This document shows positions 16,882-24,362 of a stretch of 35,645 nucleotides of DNA, in pieces (the first letter of the stretch is position 1; each line of letters begins with the position of its first letter). The DNA is taken from assembly GCA_020248665.1 (NCBI GenBank), contig JADCHE010000089.1, positions 1 to 35,645 on the forward strand. Reading direction: 5' to 3'. The notes under the pieces are model-generated. The model was not told where the DNA came from, did not search any database, and was given only the letters and a program-made list of their open reading frames with translations. Origin of the DNA: Burkholderiales bacterium (GTDB lineage Bacteria > Pseudomonadota > Gammaproteobacteria > Burkholderiales > Burkholderiaceae_E). The translations under genes and the position numbers were made by a program.

Positions 16882-18201
16882 GTGTCGCTGAAGGGCTGGC
16901 TGTCGCCGCCGGTGTCGGCGTGGATGCTCGGCGCGTCGCGGCTGCAGCGGCGGCGCGACCGGGCGGAACGCGCGCGCCGTGCGCGCGGCGAGCCGCACCG
17001 GGTGGCCTACTTCCACCAGCCGGACGACCCGTACTCGGCGCTCGCCGCGGCGGTGCTGCCCGAGCTGCTGCGTCGCTACGACGTCGTGCTCGAGACGCAC
17101 GTGGTCGGGCCTCCCGACGACGCGGCCGCGCCCGAGCGTGCCCGGCTCGCTGCGTGGTCGCGCGTCGACGCGGCGCGGCTCGCGCGCCGCCACGGGCTCG
17201 CCTTCGAGGACCGCGGCACGCCGCCGTCGCCGGCCTCGCTGCGGGATGCCACCGAGCGGCTCGTCGAGGCCGCGGACGCCAGCCGCTTCGCGGACGTCGC
17301 GGCGACGATCACGCTCGACGCGTGGCGGGCGCCGCGCGACGCCGCGGGCGACGCGCCGCCCATCGCGTCCACGGCCGCCGCGGCCGCCCACCTGGCCCGC
17401 GCCGCGGCGCTCCGAAGCCGGCTCGGCCACTACCTCGGCGCGACCTTCCACTACGCCGGCGAGTGGTACTGGGGCGTCGACCGGCTGCACCACCTCGAGC
17501 GGCGCCTGCAGGCGCTCGGCGCGGCGCGCGGCCGGGCCGACGCGCTCCTGTGCCCGCCCGACCTCGACGCCGACGACGGCGCGCCCGAGGCGCACGCCGG
17601 CGCGCCACGCACCGTCGACTTCTGGTTCTCGCTGCGCAGCCCCTACTCGGCGATCGTCGCGCTGCGGGCGATGCGGCTCGCGCGGCGGCACGGCGCGACG
17701 CTGCGCCTGCGCCCGCTGCTGCCGATGGTGATGCGCGGCCTGCCGGTGCCACCCGCGAAGCGCCGCTACATCGCGACCGACGCCGCCCGCGAGGCCCGGC
17801 TGCACGGCGTGCCGTTCGGGCGGCTCGTCGACCCGGTCGGCCGCCCGGCCGAGCGCGGGCTCGCGGTGCTGGCGCGGGCGCGCCGCGAGGGCCGCGGCGA
17901 GGCGATGCTCGCGTCGCTGATGCAGGGCATCTGGGCCGACGGCCTCGACGCCGGCTCCGACCGCGGCCTGCGGCGGATGGCCGAGCGCGCCGGCCTCGCG
18001 TGGGCCGACTGCCTCGATGCGCTCGACGACGCGGGCTGGCGCGCCGAGGCCGAGCGCGACCGCGCTGCGCTGTTCGAGCGCGGGCTCTGGGGCGTGCCGT
18101 CGTTCGCGGTGGGCGACGTCGCGGCGTGGGGACAGGACCGGCTCTGGACGATCCGCGACGCGTTACGCGCGAACGCGTCGCACGCGGGAGCGCGACGATG
18201 A
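16882..18201 (+). CDS. Two-domain HCCA-isomerase / DsbA-like thioredoxin-fold protein
   Basis: A 439-residue cytoplasmic protein made of two DsbA-like (PF01323) units. Unit 1 begins HRVAYFHQPDDPYSALAAAVLPELL (about residue 38) and runs to DRLHHLERRLQALG; unit 2 begins TVDFWFSLRSPYSAIVALRAM (about 248) and ends GVPSFAVGDVAAWGQDRLWTI. Neither has the CxxC of true oxidoreductases. Unit 2 has SPYS, where 2-hydroxychromene-2-carboxylate isomerases and kappa glutathione transferases keep the catalytic Ser, and the cis-Pro loop GVPSF. A glutathione-dependent isomerase or transferase role is inferred. The GTG at 16882 is chosen for its GGAG; GTG at 16867 or 16819 are alternatives. Its stop overlaps the next start (ATGA). 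Confidence 0.8.
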   Translation: MSLKGWLSPPVSAWMLGASRLQRRRDRAERARRARGEPHRVAYFHQPDDPYSALAAAVLPELLRRYDVVLETHVVGPPDDAAAPERARLAAWSRVDAARLARRHGLAFEDRGTPPSPASLRDATERLVEAADASRFADVAATITLDAWRAPRDAAGDAPPIASTAAAAAHLARAAALRSRLGHYLGATFHYAGEWYWGVDRLHHLERRLQALGAARGRADALLCPPDLDADDGAPEAHAGAPRTVDFWFSLRSPYSAIVALRAMRLARRHGATLRLRPLLPMVMRGLPVPPAKRRYIATDAAREARLHGVPFGRLVDPVGRPAERGLAVLARARREGRGEAMLASLMQGIWADGLDAGSDRGLRRMAERAGLAWADCLDALDDAGWRAEAERDRAALFERGLWGVPSFAVGDVAAWGQDRLWTIRDALRANASHAGARR

Positions 18202-20066
18202 GACGACCCACGGCCGCGCGCGAGCCTGCCCGATCCGCCCTGTGCGCCCGGATCGCCCTCGCCCTCGGCGCCCCCCTCTTCGCCGCAGTCGCCGCACTGG
18301 CCGCAGTCGCCGCACTGGCCGCACTGGCCGCACTGGCCGCGCCCGCCGCCCACGCCGCCCCGCCCCGCCCGAACTTCGTCGTCATCGTCGTCGACGACTG
18401 GGGCTTCACCGACGTCGGCGCGTTCGGCGGCGAGATCCCCACGCCGCACCTCGACGCGCTCGCCGCGCGCGGCACCCGCTTCACCAACTTTCACGTCGCG
18501 GCCTCGTGCGCGCCGACGCGCGCGATGCTGCTGACCGGGGTCGAGCACCACCTCGCCGGCGTCGGCAACCTGATCGAGTCGATGCCGCGCGCGCACCGCG
18601 GCCGCCCGGGCTACCTCGGCTCGCTCGCGCCGGACGTGGTCACCGTCTCGTCGATGCTGCAGGCGGCCGGCTGGCGCACCTACGCGTCGGGCAAGTGGAA
18701 CGTCGGCACCGAGCCGCACAACCTGCCCGACCGCCGCGGCTTCGACCGCTCGATCGTGCAGGGCGACACCGGCTCGGACAACTGGGTGCCGACGCAGCGC
18801 TACCTGCCGCACTCGGGCTCGGTGCAGTGGTTCGAGGACGGCCGACCGGCGAGGATGCCCGCGACGTTCTACTCGTCGGAGTGGTTCGTCGACCGTCTGG
18901 TCGGCTTCCTGCGCGATGCGCCCGACCGCGAGAAGCCGTTCTTCGCGCTGCTCGGCTTCCAGGCGAACCACGTGCCGCTGCAGGCGCCGCGCGAGTTCGT
19001 CGAACGGCACGCGGGGCGCTACGAGGACGGCTGGGACGCGCTGCGCCGCGCGCGCCGCGACCGCGCCGCGGCGCTCGGCGTCGTACCCCCCGGCACCGCA
19101 CTCGCCGCGGTGCCGACGACGCCCGACTGGAACGCGCTGTCGGCCGAGGAGCGCCGCTACCAGGCGAAGCGCATGCAGGTCTACGCCGCGATGGCCGAGG
19201 CGATGGACCACCACCTCGGACGCCTCGTCGAGTTCCTGCGCACCGAGGGCCGGCTCGACGACACGGTCTTCGTGTTCCTGTCGGACAACGGCCCGGAAGG
19301 CTCGGACTACCGCGCCGCGCAGCCCTGGCTCTGGACGCAGTACACGCAGTCGATCGACCGGCTCGGCGGGCCGGGCGCCTACGCGATCATGGGCCCGGGC
19401 TGGGCGAGCGCGGCGGCCTCGCCGCTGTCGGGCTACAAGTTCGTCGGCGGCGAAGGCGGCACGCGCGTCCCGCTGATCGTCGCGGGTGCGCCGGGCACGC
19501 GGGCCGGCGGCCTGCACCACGGCCTCGCGCACGTGACCGACATCGTGCCGACGCTGCTCGAGCTGGCCGGCCTTCCCGCGCCGGGCGCGACCGTCGTCGG
19601 CCGCACGGTGAAGACACCGACGGGGCGCAGCCTGGTGCCGGCGTTGCGCGACCCGGACGCCCGCGTGCGGGGGCCCGACGACGCACTCGGCTACGAGCTG
19701 TCCGGCGACGAGGCGCTCTACCGCGGCGACCTGAAGCTGAGCCGCGGCCTGCCGCCGCTGGGCGACGGCCGCTGGCGGCTCTTCGACCTCGCCGCCGACC
19801 CGGGCGAGACGCGCGACCTCGCGTCCGAGCGGCCCGAGCTCGTCGCACGCCTCGCCGCCGAGTACGACGCCTGGGCGCGCGAGCACGGCGTGCTGCCGAT
19901 GCCGCCCGGCTACGACGCCGCCCGGCAGGTCGCGATCAACAGCGTGCTCGACTACTGGCTGCCGGCCTACGCGCCGGTCGGCGGCGCGGTCGCGCTCGCG
20001 ATCGCCGCGGCGCTCGTGCTGCGCCGACGGCGCCGCGCCGCCCCGCCGGCGGGAGCCGCGCCATGA
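18198..20066 (+). CDS. Secreted sulfatase with C-terminal membrane anchor
   Basis: A 622-residue sulfatase (PF00884). A long Ala/Leu signal peptide ends near AHAAPP (about residue 55). The core begins NFVVIVVDDWGFTDVG and has the active-site box SCAPTRAMLLTG, a CxPTR variant of CxPSR; the Cys should become formylglycine. GKWNVG, VFLSDNGPEG and GYKFVGGEGGTRVPLIV follow. At the end, a hydrophobic segment (GGAVALAIAAALVL) followed by RRRRR anchors the protein in the inner membrane with its active part in the periplasm. It resembles arylsulfatase A-like bacterial enzymes of about 550 residues. It is the second gene of the operon, overlapped by 4 bases at both ends, so its translation is probably coupled. 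Confidence 0.93.
   Translation: MRRPTAAREPARSALCARIALALGAPLFAAVAALAAVAALAALAALAAPAAHAAPPRPNFVVIVVDDWGFTDVGAFGGEIPTPHLDALAARGTRFTNFHVAASCAPTRAMLLTGVEHHLAGVGNLIESMPRAHRGRPGYLGSLAPDVVTVSSMLQAAGWRTYASGKWNVGTEPHNLPDRRGFDRSIVQGDTGSDNWVPTQRYLPHSGSVQWFEDGRPARMPATFYSSEWFVDRLVGFLRDAPDREKPFFALLGFQANHVPLQAPREFVERHAGRYEDGWDALRRARRDRAAALGVVPPGTALAAVPTTPDWNALSAEERRYQAKRMQVYAAMAEAMDHHLGRLVEFLRTEGRLDDTVFVFLSDNGPEGSDYRAAQPWLWTQYTQSIDRLGGPGAYAIMGPGWASAAASPLSGYKFVGGEGGTRVPLIVAGAPGTRAGGLHHGLAHVTDIVPTLLELAGLPAPGATVVGRTVKTPTGRSLVPALRDPDARVRGPDDALGYELSGDEALYRGDLKLSRGLPPLGDGRWRLFDLAADPGETRDLASERPELVARLAAEYDAWAREHGVLPMPPGYDAARQVAINSVLDYWLPAYAPVGGAVALAIAAALVLRRRRRAAPPAGAAP
18282..18335 (+). repeat. Six tandem 9-bp units in the signal peptide
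   Basis: GCCGCAGTC or GCCGCACTG is repeated six times, coding for Ala-Ala-Val or Ala-Ala-Leu in the hydrophobic core of the signal peptide. Copy-number change keeps the frame but alters core length. Confidence 0.85.
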
Positions 20067-21157
20067 GCCGACGAGCGCGCCGCGTCGCGCTCGCCGCGGC
20101 GCTGGTGCTGGTCGCGGCCGCGGCCCTCGCGTGGTGGCAGCGCGGCGAGATCGCGATCGCGCTGGTGAAGCGCGCCGCGATCGCGCAGCTCGGCGCCGAC
20201 CCGGCGGCCGAGCTGCCCGACGGGCTGCACGTCGGCCTGTGCGGCGCGGGCTCGCCGTTCCCCGACCCGCGCCGCGGCGGCCCGTGCACGCTGGTGCTCG
20301 CCGGCCGCACGCTGCTGGTGTTCGACGCCGGCTCGGGCGCGACGCGGACGATCGGCCGGATGGGCTTCGACACCGGGCGGATCGACGCGATCCTGCTGAC
20401 GCACCTGCATTCGGACCACCTCGACGGGCTCGGCGAGCTGCTGCTGCAGCGCTGGGTCGCGGGCACGCGGACCGCGCCGGTGCCGGTGCACGGCCCGCCC
20501 GGCGTCGAGGAAGTGCTCGCCGGGCTCGCGCGCGCCTACGCGGCCGACCGCGGCTACCGGATCGCGCACCACGGTCCGGACGTCGTGCCGCCGGGCGGCG
20601 CGGGCGGCGTCCCGCATCCGGTATTGACCGGCAGCGAGGGGCGGGCGACGGTGATCGCCGACGGCGCGCTCGAGGTGGTCGCGTTCGAGGTCGATCACTC
20701 GCCGGCGCACCCGGCCTATGGCTACCGCATCCGCTACCGCGACCGGGTGGTCGTGCTGAGCGGCGACACGCGTCGCAGCGACGCGGTCGCGCGCGAGGCG
20801 CGCGGCGCCGACCTGCTGGTCCACGACGCGCTGTCGGAGCGCCTTCTCGCGGTGCTCGACGAGGCGGCGGCCGCGACCGGACGCGGCCCGCTGCGCCGGA
20901 TCCTGCACGACATCGTCGGCTACCACGCGTCGCCCGAGGACGCCGCGACGATCGCCCGCGACGCCGGCGTCGGCGCGCTGCTGCTGAACCACATCGTGCC
21001 GCCGCTGCCGCTCGATGCGCTCGAGCCGGTCTTCCTCGGCGAGGCGCCGCGGATCTTCCGCGGGCCGCTGCGCGTCGGGCGCGACGGCGACTTCGTGAGC
21101 CTGCCCGCGGGCGGTCGCGAGATCCGCATCGGCACCCGCTTCGGCGCGCTGCCGTGA
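20063..21157 (+). CDS. Metallo-beta-lactamase-fold hydrolase, AtsA-like
   Basis: A 364-residue protein with an N-terminal hydrophobic segment (VALAAALVLVAAAALAWW), so membrane-anchored or exported. The fold begins LHVGLCGAGSPFPDPRRGGPCTLV and LLVFDAGSGATR, and the zinc motif is HLHSDHLDG (about residues 114-122). Further ligands are in FEVDHSPAHP, VVLSGDTRRSD and LLLNHIVPP. This pattern fits the RNase Z/AtsA-like branch of the superfamily, which includes a characterised arylsulfatase of Pseudoalteromonas; lactonase or phosphodiesterase activity is also possible. Start and stop overlap their neighbours by 4 bases. Its place beside two sulfatases favours a sulfate-ester substrate, which is inference. 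Confidence 0.88.
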   Translation: MSRRARRVALAAALVLVAAAALAWWQRGEIAIALVKRAAIAQLGADPAAELPDGLHVGLCGAGSPFPDPRRGGPCTLVLAGRTLLVFDAGSGATRTIGRMGFDTGRIDAILLTHLHSDHLDGLGELLLQRWVAGTRTAPVPVHGPPGVEEVLAGLARAYAADRGYRIAHHGPDVVPPGGAGGVPHPVLTGSEGRATVIADGALEVVAFEVDHSPAHPAYGYRIRYRDRVVVLSGDTRRSDAVAREARGADLLVHDALSERLLAVLDEAAAATGRGPLRRILHDIVGYHASPEDAATIARDAGVGALLLNHIVPPLPLDALEPVFLGEAPRIFRGPLRVGRDGDFVSLPAGGREIRIGTRFGALP

Positions 21158-22089
21158 CGCCGCCGCTGCCTGCGATCGCCGAGGTGCTCCGCACGCCCGA
21201 CGCGTGCTTCGCCGGGCTGCCCGATTTCCCGTGGACGCCTCGTCACGACGAGGTCGGCGGGCTGCGGATCGCGAGCGTCGACGTCGGTGCGCCGGACGCA
21301 CCGACGGTGCTGCTGATGCACGGCGAGCCGACCTGGTCGTACCTGTACCGCACGATGATCCCGACGCTGGTCGACGCCGGGCTGCGGGCGGTCGCGCCGG
21401 ACCTGGTCGGCTTCGGCCGCTCGGACAAGCCCGCGCGCGCCGGCGACCACACCTACGGCCGGCACGTCGCGTGGATGTCCGCGTGGCTGCAGGCGCGCGA
21501 CCTGCGCGGCGTCACGCTGTTCTGCCAGGACTGGGGCTCCCTGATCGGGCTGCGGATGGCGGCCGGGGCGCCGGAGCGCTTCGACCGGATCGTGCTGTCG
21601 AACGGCGGGCTGCCGACCGGGGTGACGCCGATGCCGCCTGCATTCCGCGCCTGGCGCGCGTTCGCGCGGCACAGCCCGTGGTTCCCGATCGGGCGGATCG
21701 TCGCGGCGGGGTGCGCGCGGGGGCTCGGGGCCCGCGAGCGCGCCGCCTACGACGCCCCCTTCCCCGGGCGCCGGTACGCCGCGGGCCCGCGCGCGATGCC
21801 CGCGCTGGTGCCCGACCGGCCCGACGACCCGGAGCGCGACGCGAACGAGCGCGCCTGGGCGACGTTCCGGACCTGGGACAAGCCGTTCCTCACGCTGTTC
21901 TCGACCCGCGACCCGATCACCCGCGGCGGCGAGCGGGCGTGGCAGGACGCGGTCCCGGGCGCACGGGGGCAGGCGCACCGGCGGATCCGCGGCGCCGGCC
22001 ACTTCGTGCAGGAGGACGCCGGCCCCGAGCTCGCACGCGAGATCGTCGCGCTGGTCCGCTCGACGCCTGGAGCGGGCGGGCCCGGCTGA
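21154..22089 (+). CDS. Haloalkane dehalogenase
   Basis: A 311-residue alpha/beta-hydrolase of haloalkane dehalogenase subfamily I (DhlA/DhmA-like). HGEPTWSYLYR forms the oxyanion region. The nucleophile is D126 in CQDWGS, where an ordinary esterase would have Ser; the adjacent W127 is a halide-stabilising residue. D253 in STRDPITRGG is the likely acid and H283 in GAGHFVQED the base. The N-terminus lacks a signal, so it is cytoplasmic. The enzyme would replace a halogen on an alkyl carbon by hydroxyl. A few dehalogenase-like proteins act as epoxide hydrolases or esterases, but the Asp nucleophile and DWG favour dehalogenase. The GTG start overlaps the upstream stop (GTGA); it is the last gene of the operon. 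Confidence 0.88.
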   Translation: MTPPLPAIAEVLRTPDACFAGLPDFPWTPRHDEVGGLRIASVDVGAPDAPTVLLMHGEPTWSYLYRTMIPTLVDAGLRAVAPDLVGFGRSDKPARAGDHTYGRHVAWMSAWLQARDLRGVTLFCQDWGSLIGLRMAAGAPERFDRIVLSNGGLPTGVTPMPPAFRAWRAFARHSPWFPIGRIVAAGCARGLGARERAAYDAPFPGRRYAAGPRAMPALVPDRPDDPERDANERAWATFRTWDKPFLTLFSTRDPITRGGERAWQDAVPGARGQAHRRIRGAGHFVQEDAGPELAREIVALVRSTPGAGGPG

Positions 22090-22190
22090 GCGGTCCCGAC
22101 GCTGGCCGTCGCTCCGGTCGTCGGCCCGCCGGCGCGCTCCGGAAGCCCGCACCGCCCGTCCGCGGCACGCCCGGCCCCGCCCCGGCCCCG

Positions 22191-22198
22191 TGTAGACT
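22191..22198 (+). promoter_or_regulatory. Candidate extended -10 upstream of the RraA-like gene
   Basis: TGTAGACT stands out of very GC-rich DNA 41 bases before the ATG at 22239. No good -35 box is seen. Confidence 0.3.
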
Positions 22199-22238
22199 GC
22201 CCGGTCGAATCCGCCGTTTCCGGACCGCCCCGACCCGA

Positions 22239-22943
22239 ATGACCGACGACGCGATCGCCGACGCCCTGCGCGGCGTCACCACCGCCACGCTGACCACGCT
22301 GCTGCTCAAGCACGGGCTGCGCAACACCTGGATCCGCGGCGCCGCCCCGCTGCGCGCCGGGCTGCCGCGCCTCGTCGGCCGCGCGTTCACGCTGCGATTC
22401 GTGCCCGCCCGCGAGGACCTCGCGACGCCGGAGTCGTGGTCGTCGCCGATCTCGACGCGCGCCGCCATCGAGGCGATGCCCGCGGGCTGCATCGCGGTCG
22501 TCGACGCGATGGGCACGACCGACGCCGGCATCTTCGGCGACATCCTGTGCGCGCGGATGGCCCGGCGCGGCGTGGCCGCCCTGGTCACCGACGGCGTCGT
22601 CCGCGACGTCGCCGGGGTGCTCGGCACAGGGCTGCCGGTCTGGTGCCGCGGCGCCGCCGCACCGCCGTCGGTCGCCGGCCTGACCTTCGTCGCCTGGCAG
22701 CAGCCGGTGGGCTGCGGCGGCGTCGCGGTGTTCCCCGACGACTGGATCGTCGTCGACGGCGACGGCGCGGTCGTCGTGCCCGCGGCGCTCGCCGCGAAGA
22801 TCGCCGAGGCCGCGCCCGAACAGGAGCGGCTCGAGAGCTGGATCATGGGCGAGGTCGAGGCCGGCGCGTCGCTGCCGGGCCTCTATCCCCCGAACGCCGA
22901 GCAGCGCGCGCGCTACGAGGCGTGGAAGAAGGCACGATCGTGA
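22239..22943 (+). CDS. RraA family protein (HMG aldolase-like)
   Basis: A 234-residue protein of the RraA/4-hydroxy-4-methyl-2-oxoglutarate aldolase family. It has the metal- and pyruvate-binding segment GDILCARMARRGVAALVTDGVVRD, the G-x-x-V-x-P tail VVVDGDGAVVVP and the C-terminal helix with QERLESWIMGEVEAGASL. Family members cleave pyruvate off 4-hydroxy-acids, or decarboxylate oxaloacetate; RraA proper inhibits RNase E but is shorter (about 160 residues). The Arg of VRD and the Asp following it are present, so an aldolase or decarboxylase is more likely. GTGA overlap links it to the peptidase gene. The ATG follows a GC-rich leader with no strong Shine-Dalgarno. Confidence 0.85.
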   Translation: MTDDAIADALRGVTTATLTTLLLKHGLRNTWIRGAAPLRAGLPRLVGRAFTLRFVPAREDLATPESWSSPISTRAAIEAMPAGCIAVVDAMGTTDAGIFGDILCARMARRGVAALVTDGVVRDVAGVLGTGLPVWCRGAAAPPSVAGLTFVAWQQPVGCGGVAVFPDDWIVVDGDGAVVVPAALAAKIAEAAPEQERLESWIMGEVEAGASLPGLYPPNAEQRARYEAWKKARS

Positions 22944-24253
22944 CGATCGGACGCGCCCAGCCGCGCGCCGGCACCGCGACCGGCCGTTCGCCGATGGACC
23001 TGCGCACCCGCGTGCTGCCCAACGGCCTGACGATCGCGTCGGTGCGGCTGCCCGGCTTCCGCACCGCGGCCATCGGCGCGTTCGTGCGCGTCGGCTCGCG
23101 CGACGAGCCCTCGCACCTGAACGGCATCTCGCACTTCCTCGAGCACATGGCGTTCAAGGGCACCGAGACCCGCGACGCGCGGCGCATCTCGCTCGAGATC
23201 GAGCGGGTCGGCGCGTCGATGAACGCCTACACCGCCAAGGACCATACCGCCTACCACACGGTGCTGCTCGCCGAGCACATGCCGGTCGCGCTCGACGTGC
23301 TCGCCGACGTGATCCGCCGCTCGACCTTCCCCGCCGAGGAGATCGACCGCGAGCGGCAGGTGATCCTGCAGGAACTCGGCGACGCTGCCGACGACCCCGA
23401 GTCGATCGCGCAGGACGAGTTCGACCTGAAGGCCTTCCCGAAGCAGGCGTTCGGCCGGCCGATCCTCGGCAGCCCGCGCTTCGTCAAGCGGGTCTCGCGC
23501 GACGACTTCCTCGGCTACCTGGGCACGCACTACGCCGCGTCGAACATGGTCGTCGCGGCCGCCGGCGACGTCGACCACGCGCGCTTCGCCGAGGAGGTCG
23601 AGCGCCGCTTCGGCGACATGCCCGCGGGCGCGCCGGCCGAGCGCGAGCTCGCGCGCTACGTCGGCGGCTACCGCCACGTCGACGACGACTACGAGCAGAC
23701 CTCGATCGCGCTCGGCTGGCCGGTGCCCGCGCGCACCGACCCCTCGTACCCGGTCTACGAGCTGCTCGGCGAGCTGCTCGGCGGCGGCATGTCCTCGCCG
23801 CTGTTCCAGTCGGTGCGCGAGCAGCGCGGCCTCGCCTACCAGATCGACGCATGGACCGAGGGTCACGACGACTGCGGCACGCTGCAGGTGACCGCCGGTG
23901 TAGCGCCGCGCAACCTGCGCGTCTTCTTCGACGTGGTCTGCGAGGAGCTCGCGGCGCTGACGAAGGCGATCGCGCCCGAGGACCTCGAGCGCACGCGCAA
24001 CCAGCAGGCGACCCACCTCGCGCGCAGCCTCGAGCGGCCGATGGAGCTCGCCGAGACCATCGCGCGCGACCTGCTCGTGCACGGCCGCGTGCTGTCGCCG
24101 GACGAACGCATCGCCACCACGATGTCGATCGGCGAGGATGCGCTCGTCGCGGCCGCGCGCGACCTGCTGTCGCGCACGCCGACGCTGGTGCTGGTGGGGC
24201 GCGCGGGGCGCGGCGACCACCACGAGGCGGTGCGGCGGCGGCTCGCAGCCTGA
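22940..24253 (+). CDS. M16 family zinc peptidase
   Basis: A 437-residue single-unit M16 (pitrilysin/mitochondrial processing peptidase-like) protease. The inverted zinc motif HFLEH is at residues 65-69, with the downstream glutamates in FPAEEIDRERQVILQELGDAADDPE. The C-terminal half has the inactive-domain signature ELLGGGMSSPLFQSVREQRGLAYQ. No signal peptide is evident. The GTG at 22940 is taken as start since AAGAAGG lies seven bases upstream and it overlaps the preceding stop; an in-frame ATG at 22994 is possible and lies closer to the conserved LPNGL. Many bacteria carry this enzyme as a cytoplasmic housekeeping peptidase. No functional link to the RraA-like gene beyond coupling is known to me. 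Confidence 0.93.
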   Translation: MTIGRAQPRAGTATGRSPMDLRTRVLPNGLTIASVRLPGFRTAAIGAFVRVGSRDEPSHLNGISHFLEHMAFKGTETRDARRISLEIERVGASMNAYTAKDHTAYHTVLLAEHMPVALDVLADVIRRSTFPAEEIDRERQVILQELGDAADDPESIAQDEFDLKAFPKQAFGRPILGSPRFVKRVSRDDFLGYLGTHYAASNMVVAAAGDVDHARFAEEVERRFGDMPAGAPAERELARYVGGYRHVDDDYEQTSIALGWPVPARTDPSYPVYELLGELLGGGMSSPLFQSVREQRGLAYQIDAWTEGHDDCGTLQVTAGVAPRNLRVFFDVVCEELAALTKAIAPEDLERTRNQQATHLARSLERPMELAETIARDLLVHGRVLSPDERIATTMSIGEDALVAAARDLLSRTPTLVLVGRAGRGDHHEAVRRRLAA

Positions 24254-24329
24254 GCGCCGCCGCGAGGCGAGCTCGTCCCCGGCGTTTCGCCCGCGAGCGC
24301 ACGGCCCCGGCCACGCAGCAGCCGCGGCG

Positions 24330-24335
24330 TATCAT
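24330..24335 (+). promoter_or_regulatory. Candidate -10 for the CoA-transferase gene
   Basis: TATCAT in GC-rich surroundings, 28 bases before the ATG. It lacks a recognisable -35. Confidence 0.25.
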
Positions 24336-24362
24336 CGCCCCGGTCCGCACCCGACCACCCCG

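Noticed and set aside
19960-20066. GlyGly-CTERM or similar sorting signal at the end of the second sulfatase
   Set aside because: A hydrophobic stretch and Arg cluster are present, but the tail continues with AAPPAGAAP and no clear sorting motif; a plain C-terminal anchor is simpler.
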